Below are positions 1 to 9,122 of a stretch of 64,000 bases of DNA, one piece after another. The first letter of the stretch is position 1, and every line of letters begins with the position of its first letter. The position numbers and the translations under genes were made by a program. Origin of the DNA: Christiangramia sabulilitoris (GTDB taxonomy: Bacteria; Bacteroidota; Bacteroidia; Flavobacteriales; Flavobacteriaceae); NCBI RefSeq assembly GCF_007050985.1, contig NZ_VHSF01000003.1, positions 712,183 to 776,182 of the forward strand, read 5' to 3'. The notes beneath the pieces were generated by a model, which was not told where the DNA came from, ran no database searches, and saw only the letters and a program-made list of their open reading frames with translations.

Positions 1-2377
1 AAGAAAATGGTGTGGGTTTTTCACATTTTTTCCAGGCGATATTTTGCCCTTTGATCCTGTCCAGGGCCAGGCGCAACCTGCCTTCTTCGAGCTGATGTTC
101 GAAGGTTTCCCTGAAAGCTTGCTGGTATAATAAATTGTCTTCCTCATAATCGCGGAATACACTAAAAAGCAATTGCGAATTAGATTGCAGGTGTTTACTT
201 TTTACCAGCTTGTTAGGAAATCCGGTAAAGACCAGACCTGTGATAACGGCAATATCCCTGAATTTTCTTCTCGCCATTTCGGTTGCATTCAAACTTTTAT
301 AGAGATCGTCCATCAGAAATTCTGATGAAAACAGGTCGTTATCCAGAACCTGCTGCATATCTATCTCCTGATCTGATAATAACTCGAAACCATAATCATT
401 AAACGCTATGGAAAAACTGATGGGTGACAATAGGCTGATCCTGTATGCAAGTAAACTGCCCAGCGCCTCGTGCACAAATCTTCCTTCAAAAGGATAGAAG
501 ATCGCATGAAACCCCTCCCTGGTCTTAAAGGTCTCTATAAGAAACTCATCACTTTTTGGAATTACAGATTCCTTTTGCTGGCGTTGAAAAACGGGCTGAA
601 GGGCTTTTAGTTCATTGGTTCGTTTTTCTCCTTTCTTTAAAGTGGCTGCCGTGTAAAGTTCTTCACGCAAGAGTTCGCTCATCTGGGCAGAAAAGGCCAT
701 CCGGCCACCCATCCAGCTGGGTACTTTCGCCGTTTTTCTGGAAGATTTCCTAACCAGTACCTGCATATTTTTAATATGCACAAGTTCCAGGTTCCTACCG
801 GCAAATGTAAATACATCACCGGGTTTTAATTTGGAAACAAACCACTCTTCGATAGTTCCAATGTAGCCTCCTTTCATGTATTTTACACTAAGCATTGCAT
901 CACTTACAATTGTCCCTATCTGTAATCTATGACGCATCGCCACACCACGGTTATTGATCTTAAATTTCCCGTCCTCCTCGATCTCCACTTTTTTATACTC
1001 ATCATAAGCCTGCAGACTCTGGCTGCCTTTAGTTATAAAATTCAGGATCCAGATCCATTCTTCTTCGGTAATACCCTGGAAACAAAAGGTCGATGCTATC
1101 TCCGGGAAAATTTCCTTAGGATAGAATCCATTGGATACTGCAAGAGTATTCAGGTATTGAATTAACACATCGTAGCTCATAAGGTACGGCACCCGGTCCT
1201 CCACCGCCTGCTTCTCTACGGCCTTCTTCAATGCTGAAGCTTCGACCAATTCTATCGCATGAGTAGGCAGGAAATAAATGAGGCTTAATTTTCCCGGCTG
1301 GTGACCACTACGGCCGGCCCGCTGAAGAAACCTGGCCACTCCTTTTGGTCCGCCAATTTGCACTATGGTCTCTACAGGGGCGAAATCCACACCCAGATCC
1401 AGACTGGATGTACAAACCACCGCTTTTAAACTTTCGTTCCTTATGGCCTGTTCTACCCAAAGCCGGGTTTCCTTGTTAATACTTCCATGATGCATCGCCA
1501 CCTCCCCGGCAAATTCAGGATATTTATTTAATAGTTTCTGAAACCAGATCTCACACTGGGACCTGGTATTGGTGAATAGTAGCGTTGTTCTGCTATTTTT
1601 AATAATAGGTACTACTTCATCCAGTAAATGCAAACCGAGGTGTCCCCGCCAGGGGAATTTCTCCATTTTTTTGGGAATTACAGATCTTACTTCGATCTTC
1701 TTCTTAAGGTTCGCCCTTATCATCACGGAGTTCTTTAGAGCTTCAGAATCGGGACCTAACAATACTTCCCTGGCCTGGGATAGATTACCAATGGTAGCAG
1801 ATATTCCCCAGATACGCAGATCTTTTGTGATGGTTTTCAACCTGGAAAGGCCTAATTCCACCTGCACTCCTCTTTTCGTACCCAGTAATTCGTGCCATTC
1901 ATCTATAACAATTGCCTGCAGATCTTTAAAGGTCTTATCATAATTTTTGGAAGCAAGGAGAAGCTGCAAACTTTCCGGAGTGGTAATAAGCAGGTCTGGC
2001 ATGGACTTCTTCTGGGCTGCCCGCTCCTTTTGTGATGTATCACCTGATCTTATGCCCACGGTAAATTGTGTACCCATTTCTTCAGCAAACCGGCTTGCCG
2101 CCTGTTCGATCTCCACAGAGAGGGCTCTCAACGGGGTGATCCAGATAGCTTTTAATCCCTTTTTATGTTGGGTTCTGTAATCTGGATTCTTCTTTATATA
2201 ATCCAGTAGGATTGGCACCCAGAGTGCATAGGTTTTTCCGCTTCCGGTGGGGGCATTCAGTAAGCCGTTCTTTTTCTGAAGATAGGCAGTCCAGGTATCT
2301 TTCTGAAACTTAAACGGTTTCCATCCATTTCCCCTGAACCAGGCATCTGCAAGTTCTAAAAGCTCTGCTCTTTTCAA
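1..2377 (-). CDS. Ligase-associated DEXH-box DNA helicase (Lhr-like), cut by window edge
   Basis: Superfamily 2 ATP-dependent helicase of the Lhr-like type found with ATP-dependent DNA ligases in bacterial repair clusters. The reverse frame is open from 2377 to the left edge, so the C-terminus is missing. The N-terminal part reads KFQKDTWTAYLQKKNGLLNA followed by APTGSGKT, a Walker A P-loop near residue 40. A DExH box (VIDEWHEL) is encoded around 1885-1905, as expected for Lhr-type helicases. The only plausible start is a TTG at 2375-2377; an in-frame TAA lies just upstream and no ATG is near. A ligase and a nuclease of the same system lie at 4258-6869 on the same strand, but two unrelated genes intervene. 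That family context, not a biochemical assay, suggests a role in DNA damage response. Confidence 0.88.
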   Translation of the reverse strand, partial: MKRAELLELADAWFRGNGWKPFKFQKDTWTAYLQKKNGLLNAPTGSGKTYALWVPILLDYIKKNPDYRTQHKKGLKAIWITPLRALSVEIEQAASRFAEEMGTQFTVGIRSGDTSQKERAAQKKSMPDLLITTPESLQLLLASKNYDKTFKDLQAIVIDEWHELLGTKRGVQVELGLSRLKTITKDLRIWGISATIGNLSQAREVLLGPDSEALKNSVMIRANLKKKIEVRSVIPKKMEKFPWRGHLGLHLLDEVVPIIKNSRTTLLFTNTRSQCEIWFQKLLNKYPEFAGEVAMHHGSINKETRLWVEQAIRNESLKAVVCTSSLDLGVDFAPVETIVQIGGPKGVARFLQRAGRSGHQPGKLSLIYFLPTHAIELVEASALKKAVEKQAVEDRVPYLMSYDVLIQYLNTLAVSNGFYPKEIFPEIASTFCFQGITEEEWIWILNFITKGSQSLQAYDEYKKVEIEEDGKFKINNRGVAMRHRLQIGTIVSDAMLSVKYMKGGYIGTIEEWFVSKLKPGDVFTFAGRNLELVHIKNMQVLVRKSSRKTAKVPSWMGGRMAFSAQMSELLREELYTAATLKKGEKRTNELKALQPVFQRQQKESVIPKSDEFLIETFKTREGFHAIFYPFEGRFVHEALGSLLAYRISLLSPISFSIAFNDYGFELLSDQEIDMQQVLDNDLFSSEFLMDDLYKSLNATEMARRKFRDIAVITGLVFTGFPNKLVKSKHLQSNSQLLFSVFRDYEEDNLLYQQAFRETFEHQLEEGRLRLALDRIKGQNIAWKKCEKPTPFS

Positions 2378-2414
2378 TACGAAACAGTTGAAAAATTAAA
2401 ACAGCCTAAGTCCA

Positions 2415-3107
2415 CTAACGTTTGATTTTGAAATTATCTAGATTGATATCATCCATTCCAATATTATCAAATGGATATTCCAGTTGGTTCTGGATATTGT
2501 AAAGAGAGATCAGGGTAAATTGTGTGATAAAGATCACGAGATAAGCGACCCAGTCTCCTTCACGGACCCCTAGGTTATAAATTATAGTAGGAGCATATAT
2601 AACCGGGAACAGATAAATAAAGATCTCGCAGTAAGCCATAAGACTTATAGGGGTCCTGTGTGAATGTATCCCATGTAGGTTCTCTATAGATTCATGCATA
2701 TCCCTGGCATATTTAAAAACACGGTCTTTCAACTTGGCAGGAACAAGATTGTCTTTTTCCAGCACAAATTTGTAAACCTTATGTGAAATTTCATCCAGGG
2801 TTTTAATATCATTATCCTTTTTGGAAAGGTGATAAAGGGTTTTTTCATTGATCTCATGTAGGATATTTTCCACCTCAGCTTTTTTTTCATCTGTAAGCTC
2901 ATCACTGCTAAGTAAAAAGTAACGCACCGTCTTAATCGAACTAACGAATTCACTTAGGTGCTCCAAAGCCTTCTCTCTTCTTCGGAAACTACCCCGAATA
3001 GTAAAGACCAGAGGAAAAATAATAGCTATACTCAACAATGTAAGATCTACATTGAAATTGATATTATATCTCAATGCCAGGAACGTGATCACAGCCGAGA
3101 GAGCCAC
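2415..3107 (-). CDS. Bestrophin-like membrane protein
   Basis: A 230-residue predicted inner-membrane protein. It has two hydrophobic stretches near the N-terminus (about residues 1-36), a charged helical middle (about 37-150), and two more hydrophobic segments (about 155-210). The C-terminal motif YPFDNIGMDDINLDNF resembles the conserved E/D-PF-x-D-x-NDL/INL tail of bacterial bestrophins, which form anion or cation channels; that resemblance is the only functional clue. The annotated start is a GTG at 3107, but the reading frame stays open upstream for about 20 more codons with sensible sequence (KKYFSIINYRTFLTV) and no ATG, GTG or TTG before a TAA. An ATT start near 3165 is therefore possible. 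It lies between the repair helicase and the CotH-like gene with no visible link to either. Confidence 0.65.
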   Translation of the reverse strand: MALSAVITFLALRYNINFNVDLTLLSIAIIFPLVFTIRGSFRRREKALEHLSEFVSSIKTVRYFLLSSDELTDEKKAEVENILHEINEKTLYHLSKKDNDIKTLDEISHKVYKFVLEKDNLVPAKLKDRVFKYARDMHESIENLHGIHSHRTPISLMAYCEIFIYLFPVIYAPTIIYNLGVREGDWVAYLVIFITQFTLISLYNIQNQLEYPFDNIGMDDINLDNFKIKR

Positions 3108-3190
3108 GGTTAGAAAAGTTCTGTAATTAATTATGGAAAAATACTTCTTAATAACCTGATTTTTAATATTTTAGATAAATATATGCTATT

Positions 3191-4246
3191 ATGGATAAGA
3201 AAACTATCCTTTTATTTCTAATCCCTGTTATTTCCCTGTATATCTCTTTTGGGCAGGACAGCGAGATGAAAATTAATGAAGACCTGTCTGCCTTATTTCA
3301 GGATGAGGAAATTATTCGCCTTTCCCTGAGATACTCAAATAAAGATATTAAAAAAGTTACCAATGATTCCACCTTCATTACCACACATCTAAAATATGAA
3401 AAGGATAATGCAGGCTGGGATTCGCTGGAAGTAAGGCTTAGAAAACGCGGAAATTTCAGGTTAAAGAATTGCTACTATGCTCCCATAAAGGTTAAAATAA
3501 AAAAGAAAGAGGCAAAAAATACTCTTTTTGAAGGTCACAAAAATTTGAAACTGGTTTTACCCTGCAAGCTTGAAAAAGACAAAAACGATAATATCATTAA
3601 AGAATATCTCGCCTACAAACTTTATGAGATGGTATCTCCCTATCATTTCAAAACCCGGTTAGTAGATGTGGAACTCGAAGAAATTAAAGGTAAGGGCATT
3701 AAAATTCATAAACTTAAGGGCTTCCTGGTAGAAGACGATAAACATGTGGCAAAAAGGATTGGCGCTAAAGTTTTACCCTCTAAAACTCATCCTATGAACC
3801 AGATGCCGCTGGAATGCGTGAGGAATTCTTTCTTTCAATTCATGATTGGGAATACAGATTATTCCATCGCCTATCAGCATAATTCTAAACTGATTTTTCT
3901 TGACGGGCAGATCATTCCTGTACCCTATGATTTTGACATGGCCGGTATGGTAAACACTAGTTATTCAACAGTTTCACAGATCAATAATCAAGTGCTGGAT
4001 ATAGATGATGTTAGAATTAGAAAATACAGGGGTTTTCAACGGGAACCAATTTTATTTACCGAAGTCAGGCAGGAATATCTAACAAAACGGGAGCATTTTA
4101 TAACTGAAATAGAAAAATGCAAACCCTATTTTGAAAACGATAAAAGTTACCGCACTACCCTGGAGTACATAGAAGAGTTTTTTAAGATCCTGGGTAACGA
4201 CGAACGCTTCGAATACAATATACTTCGGGTTGCCCGCGCCTACTGA
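3191..4246 (+). CDS. CotH-like secreted protein of unknown function
   Basis: A 351-residue protein with an N-terminal signal peptide (hydrophobic stretch at about residues 6-19, ending SFGQ), so probably exported. The body shows the pattern seen in CotH-type proteins: a beta-rich segment with VRLRKRGNFR, a cysteine-rich stretch (KNCYYAPIKVK and KLVLPC), an EYLAYKLY helix, and a GFLVEDD motif. A PYDFDMAG motif near residue 245 could match the catalytic DFD aspartates of protein kinase-like CotH. I assign the fold only tentatively and no substrate. It is the only plus-strand gene inside a minus-strand repair cluster and converges on the ligase gene with an 11-base gap, so it is probably transcribed alone. 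No clear -7 box was seen upstream. Confidence 0.6.
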   Translation: MDKKTILLFLIPVISLYISFGQDSEMKINEDLSALFQDEEIIRLSLRYSNKDIKKVTNDSTFITTHLKYEKDNAGWDSLEVRLRKRGNFRLKNCYYAPIKVKIKKKEAKNTLFEGHKNLKLVLPCKLEKDKNDNIIKEYLAYKLYEMVSPYHFKTRLVDVELEEIKGKGIKIHKLKGFLVEDDKHVAKRIGAKVLPSKTHPMNQMPLECVRNSFFQFMIGNTDYSIAYQHNSKLIFLDGQIIPVPYDFDMAGMVNTSYSTVSQINNQVLDIDDVRIRKYRGFQREPILFTEVRQEYLTKREHFITEIEKCKPYFENDKSYRTTLEYIEEFFKILGNDERFEYNILRVARAY

Positions 4247-4257
4247 TATTTTATGAT

Positions 4258-5850
4258 CTAGGGGATAAGGTCTTTCAGGTCCTGCAAAGTATTCGCATCT
4301 TCAATCTTTTTATCTGTCCTCCACCTTAACATACGGGGAAACCTGGTAGCCACACCGCTTTTATGTCTCCCGGATTCTGCAATACCTTCAAAAGCGATCT
4401 CAAAAACATGATGAGGGGTAACGCTTCGCACGGGGCCAAAGCGCTCCAGTGTATTTCTTTTTATCCAGGCATCGAGTTGTCGAAATTCTTTATCGGTTAG
4501 TCCTGAGTAGGCTTTGGCAAAGGTCACCAGTTCCTTCCTGTCTTTATCCCAAAGACCAAAAGTATAATCTGTAAACAGGTTGCTTCGCCTTCCATGACCT
4601 CGCATGGCATAGGTAAGAACGGCATCTATGGTTAAAGGATCTACTTTCCATTTCCACCAGTCCCCTTTTTTTCTGCCTACCAGGTATGGGGAATCAAGAC
4701 GTTTCAGCATCAATCCTTCAGATTTTACTTCCCTGGAGTTTTCCCGTTCTTTAGCTGCCTCTTCCCATTTATCGAATTGGATAGTTTCAGATAAATGCAG
4801 GGGCACATCATCTGCCCTGACCTCATGATAGAGTTTTTCCAGGATTTCCCTTCTTTTTCCAAAAGCCATATCCCTGATATCTTCCCCACCCCATTCCAGG
4901 ATATCATATGCCTTAAGGATCACCGGTGTTTTTTCCAGCAGCTTTTTACTAACATTTTTCCGGCCTATGCGGGTCTGCAGATCTTTAAAAGTTCCTATTT
5001 CCCCTTCTGGAAAGGGAAGGATCTCTCCATCTAAAACCGTCCCGTTGGGAATTACTGATAAAAATGCATCAAATTCAGGGTATTTATCGGTGACCAATTC
5101 CTCTCCACGGCTCCACACAAATAATTCATCATTTCTTATAATTACCTGTGACCTTATCCCGTCCCATTTATGCTCGGCACTCCATTGTGAAACATCACCC
5201 AGTTCTGCGGGCTCTCCTTCTATAGCGTAAGCCAGGTAGAAAGGATATGGCTTTGATAGATAATCCTCTTTGTTTTCCTCAAGGATAAGTTTATTGAATG
5301 TGATTTTAGACGGCTCCCAGTTACCCATCAATTTATAGGCAAGAATGTCTTCATCGATTTCTGTTGCTCTGGATAGGGCCCTGGTCATTAATTTCTGGCT
5401 AACCCCAATCCTGAAGCTACCCGTTATCAACTTCGTAAATACGAATCTTTCATAATAATTTAGATTAAGCCAGTTATCAAAAAGGTATTCTTTCTTTTCC
5501 TCTTCGGGTCGTTTTTTGAGATCGATGATTTCTTCTAGAAACTGATTCAGACTTTTTTCTGTAGAATCTTCAGCCGGTGGAATTACCAGTGCAATAGTTT
5601 CTGCGAGGTCGCCTACAATATGATAGGATTCTTCAAAAAGCCACAAGGGAATATTTGCCAGTTCTGATGCCCATTCACGCATAAGGGTAGTATTCACAGG
5701 TCTTGGTGGTCTTCTGTGACTCAAAATAGCAATCGTCCATACCTTGTCTTTGTCTGGAACTTCTTTAAAATATTCTGTTAGGGCCTCTACCTTTAAAGTA
5801 GTTTTATTAGTGCTGTCCAGCGTTTTAATTAGGTTGGCAAATGCTTTCAT
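4258..5850 (-). CDS. ATP-dependent DNA ligase
   Basis: A 530-residue ATP-dependent DNA ligase that seals nicks through an enzyme-adenylate intermediate. The adenylation motif is KWDGIR, with the nucleophilic lysine at about residue 228. The motif III region (SRGEE), LDGEILPF and the motif V region (KWKVDPLTIDAVL) are also present. An N-terminal helical DNA-binding domain occupies about residues 1-200 and an OB-fold domain about 420-530. The ATG overlaps the stop of the upstream nuclease gene in an ATGA, which implies translational coupling. It belongs to the ligase-associated DNA damage response set together with the nuclease and the helicase at the left edge. A NAD-dependent LigA elsewhere probably does replication. 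The product assignment is firm; the repair role is inferred from the conserved gene context. Confidence 0.95.
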   Translation of the reverse strand: MKAFANLIKTLDSTNKTTLKVEALTEYFKEVPDKDKVWTIAILSHRRPPRPVNTTLMREWASELANIPLWLFEESYHIVGDLAETIALVIPPAEDSTEKSLNQFLEEIIDLKKRPEEEKKEYLFDNWLNLNYYERFVFTKLITGSFRIGVSQKLMTRALSRATEIDEDILAYKLMGNWEPSKITFNKLILEENKEDYLSKPYPFYLAYAIEGEPAELGDVSQWSAEHKWDGIRSQVIIRNDELFVWSRGEELVTDKYPEFDAFLSVIPNGTVLDGEILPFPEGEIGTFKDLQTRIGRKNVSKKLLEKTPVILKAYDILEWGGEDIRDMAFGKRREILEKLYHEVRADDVPLHLSETIQFDKWEEAAKERENSREVKSEGLMLKRLDSPYLVGRKKGDWWKWKVDPLTIDAVLTYAMRGHGRRSNLFTDYTFGLWDKDRKELVTFAKAYSGLTDKEFRQLDAWIKRNTLERFGPVRSVTPHHVFEIAFEGIAESGRHKSGVATRFPRMLRWRTDKKIEDANTLQDLKDLIP

Positions 5851-6869
5851 TCTACATCTTTTTCTTTTTCGCTTTCCATTTGACCGGTTTCGCCTTCATA
5901 TTGTGTTTCCTCTGTGCGTGCATCATATCCCTGCTCGCGGAGATATCTCGAAAAGATATCAGTGTAACCATGGGTACAGATTACCTTTTCGCAGCCGGTC
6001 TCTTTTATGGAAGACAGCAAACCCTGCCAGTCGCAGTGATCGCTTAACACAAATCCCTTATCTATAGCCCTTCTCCTTCTTGCTCCCCTAAAGGTCATCC
6101 ATCCGCTGGCTGATGCTGTCACATAAGGTACCATTTTTCTTATCCAGGTAGTTCCATGGGCACTTCCCGGTGCCAGCACGATATTACCCTTTATTTCATC
6201 TTTACTGGTCTCCCTGGTGATCCTGGTCGTTTCCGGAAAATCAATTTGAGCACGCAAAACTTCGGTCATATTTTCAATAGCGCCATGAGTAAAAATCTTT
6301 CCGATGGAAGGATCTAGGTGTTTAAGTAATCTCTGAGCTTTTCCCAGTGAATACCCAAATAAAACTGAAGTTCTGCCATCCTCACGATTTTGCTGCCACC
6401 AATTGTTTATTTCTTCAAATACCTGTGCTTGCGGAGTCCATTTAAAAGCTGGAAGACCAAAGGTGCATTCGGTTATAAAAGTGTCACATTTTACAGGCTC
6501 ATAGGGCACTGCCACGCCATCATCTTCGGTTTTATAATCGCCCGTAAATACCCAGACCTCGCCTTTATGCTCCACTCTTATTTGAGAAGACCCTATTATA
6601 TGACCTGCAGGGTGAAGTGAAAATTTCACCCCGTTGATACTAAAACTTTCATTCCACTCCCTTCCGGAGACCTCAATATCGCCTAGGCGGTGTTTTATTA
6701 TAGGTACATTACTGTGGTGCGTGATATACTTTTTATGTCCCCACCTGGAATGGTCTGCATGCCCGTGAGAGATTATAGCTTTATTTACAGGCTTCCACGG
6801 ATCCAGGTAAACATCTGCGGCAGCGCAATAAATTCCTTTATCATTAAAAGCCAGTAAAGGTGTTCTCAT
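5847..6869 (-). CDS. Ligase-associated DNA damage response exonuclease (metallo-beta-lactamase fold)
   Basis: A 340-residue metallo-beta-lactamase/beta-CASP-type nuclease related to SNM1/CPSF-like enzymes. The metal site motif SHGHADHSRWG lies at about residues 34-44. Later ligand regions are visible as HPAGHIIGSSQI, VFTGDYKTE, and SDHCDWQGL near residue 285. It is the first gene of a two-gene unit with the ATP-dependent ligase, which it overlaps by four bases. Members of this family are named for co-occurrence with such ligases and Lhr-like helicases, and they probably process DNA ends before ligation. The start is a clean ATG at 6869. The C-terminal tail (about residues 320-340) is acidic and lysine-rich and probably disordered. 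Confidence 0.92.
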   Translation of the reverse strand: MRTPLLAFNDKGIYCAAADVYLDPWKPVNKAIISHGHADHSRWGHKKYITHHSNVPIIKHRLGDIEVSGREWNESFSINGVKFSLHPAGHIIGSSQIRVEHKGEVWVFTGDYKTEDDGVAVPYEPVKCDTFITECTFGLPAFKWTPQAQVFEEINNWWQQNREDGRTSVLFGYSLGKAQRLLKHLDPSIGKIFTHGAIENMTEVLRAQIDFPETTRITRETSKDEIKGNIVLAPGSAHGTTWIRKMVPYVTASASGWMTFRGARRRRAIDKGFVLSDHCDWQGLLSSIKETGCEKVICTHGYTDIFSRYLREQGYDARTEETQYEGETGQMESEKEKDVE

Positions 6870-6965
6870 ATCTTTTTCTGAAGAACATGGAATTTAAATA
6901 ATAGATGTTTCAACAGAAAGGGATTAAGAAAACATTAGCGAATCCAGAAATTAATTTAAACAGGC

Positions 6966-7000
6966 TTTGGTTCTAAAAATTGGCTGTTTAACTATATTTG
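6966..7000 (+). promoter_or_regulatory. Bacteroidota-type promoter for the TerB-like gene
   Basis: A TTTG at 6966-6969 and a TATATTTG at 6993-7000 are separated by 23 bases and match the -33 TTTG / -7 TAnnTTTG pattern of Bacteroidota sigma-A promoters. The -7 box ends 21 bases before the ATG at 7022, which leaves a short leader. Matching was by eye only. Confidence 0.6.
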
Positions 7001-7021
7001 TAGTATAAAATTAATTATAGA

Positions 7022-7453
7022 ATGTCCTTTTCAGATTTATTTGGCTCGGGAGAGCACTTGCGAAATTTAAGCCATTTTGCGTCTATTGTAAATCTTGCTG
7101 CGGTTGATGGTGAGATAAATGAAGACGAAGAATTACTGCTAAAAAGATTTGCGAAAAAATTAGATATAAGCGAAGAAGAATATATCAAGGTTTTGGAAAA
7201 CCCAAAATCCTTCCCTCTTTCTTCATATAACAGCATCGAAAGAAGGCTGGAACGCCTGCACGACCTGTTTAGAATCATCTTTGCAGATCATATTATCGAT
7301 GATGAGGAGACCGAGCTTATCAAAAAATATGCAATTGGTCTTGGATTTTCCAGCCAGGCATCTGAAGGTATCATAAAAAGATCCATTCAGATCTTTAGCG
7401 GACAATTAAACTTCGATGATTACCGCTACTTACTTGAAAAAGAAAACGACTGA
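7022..7453 (+). CDS. TerB-like (tellurite resistance TerB family) protein
   Basis: A 143-residue soluble, all-helical protein with two acidic TerB-type segments: [20 protein letters not shown] at about residues 28-47, and [17 protein letters not shown] at about residues 87-103. In TerB-like domains these Asp/Glu clusters bind divalent metal and the family is linked to stress signalling near membranes; no specific role can be assigned here. The gene has its own -7 box and converges on the fructose bisphosphatase gene, overlapping its 3' end by 28 bases. There is no other ter gene nearby, so a classical tellurite operon is unlikely. Confidence 0.75.
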   Translation: MSFSDLFGSGEHLRNLSHFASIVNLAAVDGEINEDEELLLKRFAKKLDISEEEYIKVLENPKSFPLSSYNSIERRLERLHDLFRIIFADHIIDDEETELIKKYAIGLGFSSQASEGIIKRSIQIFSGQLNFDDYRYLLEKEND

Positions 7454-8472
7454 GCCTGATCTTTCGTCCCGGCTTTCGCCATAAATTCTTCAGCCTTTTC
7501 CACCATTTTTCTGCTTCCGCAGAAGAATGGTACCCGCTGATGTAATTCTGTAGGATTGATGTCAAGAATCCTTTTAAACCCGTCGCTGGCCTTTCCTCCG
7601 GCCTGCTCTGTTAAGAATGCCATAGGATTACATTCATAAAGCAATCTTAGTTTTCCATCGCTGGCTTTGGAACTTTTTGGGTACATAAAAATTCCACCCT
7701 TGATCATGTTACGGTGAATATCTGAAACCATCGAACCTATATATCGCGAGGTATACGGACGGTTTCCTTCCTCCTGCTGGCACCATTTGATATAATCTTT
7801 CACTCCCTGGGGAAAATGCACATAATTCCCTTCATTGATAGAATAGATCTGTCCATCTTCAGGAAACATCATATCTGGATGGGAAAGATACCAGGATCCT
7901 AATGCCGGGTTGAGCGTAAATCCATTCACCCCGTGCCCGGTAGTATAAACCAGCATAGTTGAGGTTCCGTAGATAATATATCCTGCTGCTACCTGCTTAT
8001 GTCCTGGTTGCAGGAAATCTTCCAGCTGCACCGGGGTACCTACCGGAGTAATCCTTTTATAGATAGAAAAGATGGTTCCCACAGAAACATTAACGTCGAT
8101 ATTCGAACTACCGTCAAGGGGATCCATCAGGACAACATATTTATTCTGGTTATCTCCTTTATGCCCTTTAATTTGTATAAAATCGTCATTCTCTTCTGAA
8201 GCGATCCCGCAAACGATCTCACGGTTGGTAAGGGTCTGAATGAATTTGTTATTCGCATAGACATCCAGTTTTTGCTGATCTTCTCCCTGGATGTTGGTCT
8301 CTCCGTAAGCACCAATGATATCCACCAGCCCGGCCTTGTTCACCTCGTGGTTCACAACTTTTGCTGCCAGCCTCAAAGAATTTATCAGCCTGGACAATTC
8401 GCCGGAGGAACCTGGGAAATCTGCCTGATTTTCTATAATGAATTCTCCTAAGGTCTGATTTTTCTTTGGCAT
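7426..8472 (-). CDS. fbp: Fructose-1,6-bisphosphatase, class I
   Basis: A 348-residue class I fructose-1,6-bisphosphatase, the gluconeogenic enzyme that hydrolyses fructose 1,6-bisphosphate to fructose 6-phosphate. The metal-binding signature is clear: ASEENDD, then [14 protein letters not shown] at about residues 112-125. The sugar-phosphate region ([22 protein letters not shown]) and a C-terminal [13 protein letters not shown] also match the family, and the length is typical. The 3' end overlaps the tail of the convergent TerB-like gene by 28 bases, so the last codons of the two genes share DNA on opposite strands. Upstream it is divergent from the first GNAT gene, with about 100 bases between them. 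Confidence 0.96.
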   Translation of the reverse strand: MPKKNQTLGEFIIENQADFPGSSGELSRLINSLRLAAKVVNHEVNKAGLVDIIGAYGETNIQGEDQQKLDVYANNKFIQTLTNREIVCGIASEENDDFIQIKGHKGDNQNKYVVLMDPLDGSSNIDVNVSVGTIFSIYKRITPVGTPVQLEDFLQPGHKQVAAGYIIYGTSTMLVYTTGHGVNGFTLNPALGSWYLSHPDMMFPEDGQIYSINEGNYVHFPQGVKDYIKWCQQEEGNRPYTSRYIGSMVSDIHRNMIKGGIFMYPKSSKASDGKLRLLYECNPMAFLTEQAGGKASDGFKRILDINPTELHQRVPFFCGSRKMVEKAEEFMAKAGTKDQAQSFSFSSK

Positions 8473-8551
8473 ACTTATTTTCTTTTGAAGCGGCTAAAAT
8501 ATTAAAATTTAAACTTACTACAACGTTTTCGCTGACAATCCTAACATTGTT

Positions 8552-8559
8552 TATTTTTG
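8552..8559 (+). promoter_or_regulatory. -7 box (TATTTTTG) for first GNAT gene
   Basis: TATTTTTG fits the TAnnTTTG consensus and ends 17 bases before the ATG at 8577. The candidate -33 region near 8526-8530 (TTTTC) is only a partial match. Confidence 0.5.
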
Positions 8560-8576
8560 CTTAAAACCGAAAGACT

Positions 8577-9065
8577 ATGAAAATTGAAATACGTGATGCC
8601 CGCCCGGAAGATATGAAAGAAGTACTGGAGCTCATCAGGGAGCTGGCCGTTTTCGAGAAAGAGCCTGAAGCCGTCATCATTGACGAAAATGACCTTATAC
8701 AAGATGGATTTGGGGATGACCCGGCTTTTCATTGCTTTGTGGCAGAAGCCGGCGGAAAGATTGAAGGCATGGCGCTGGTATATTTCAGGTATTCCACCTG
8801 GAAAGGTAAAACCGTGCACCTGGAAGATCTTATTGTTCGGGAAAAATTCCGGGGTAAAGGCCTGGGCTCAGCACTATATACAGAAGTGATAAAATATGCT
8901 TCCCGGCAGAACGTAAAGCGAACCGAATGGGTGGTGCTCAACTGGAATACAGAAGCTGCTGATTTTTACCGAAGAAGCGGTGCAGATGTAATGGAAGACT
9001 GGGATACCGTGCAGATGGATGAAAAGGCCATGCACTCCTTTCTCCAAAAGAAGGGCTTGCTTTAA
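8577..9065 (+). CDS. GNAT family N-acetyltransferase (paralogue 1 of a tandem pair)
   Basis: A 162-residue GNAT acetyltransferase similar to the spermidine/diamine N-acetyltransferase-like group. It opens IEIRDARPEDMKEVLELIRE and carries the acetyl-CoA P-loop region FRGKGLGSALY at about residues 100-110, preceded by VHLEDLIVRE. The next gene encodes a close paralogue with the same core: FHCFVAE versus FKCFVAD, then GKIEGMALVYFR and STWKG in both. The two copies are therefore a tandem duplication whose N-terminal recognition segments have diverged. Each copy has its own TATTTTTG box. The acceptor substrate is unknown; polyamine is a guess from the subfamily. Confidence 0.88.
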   Translation: MKIEIRDARPEDMKEVLELIRELAVFEKEPEAVIIDENDLIQDGFGDDPAFHCFVAEAGGKIEGMALVYFRYSTWKGKTVHLEDLIVREKFRGKGLGSALYTEVIKYASRQNVKRTEWVVLNWNTEAADFYRRSGADVMEDWDTVQMDEKAMHSFLQKKGLL

Positions 9066-9099
9066 CCGGGCTTAAATTAGGAGTATTAAATGCAATCCT

Positions 9100-9107
9100 T
9101 ATTTTTG
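9100..9107 (+). promoter_or_regulatory. -7 box (TATTTTTG) for second GNAT gene
   Basis: The same TATTTTTG sequence as ahead of the first GNAT gene, ending 15 bases before the ATG at 9123. It lies in the 57-base gap between the two paralogues, so the downstream GNAT and aspartate kinase can be expressed independently of the first copy. Confidence 0.5.
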
Positions 9108-9122
9108 TTTAAATTCTAAACT

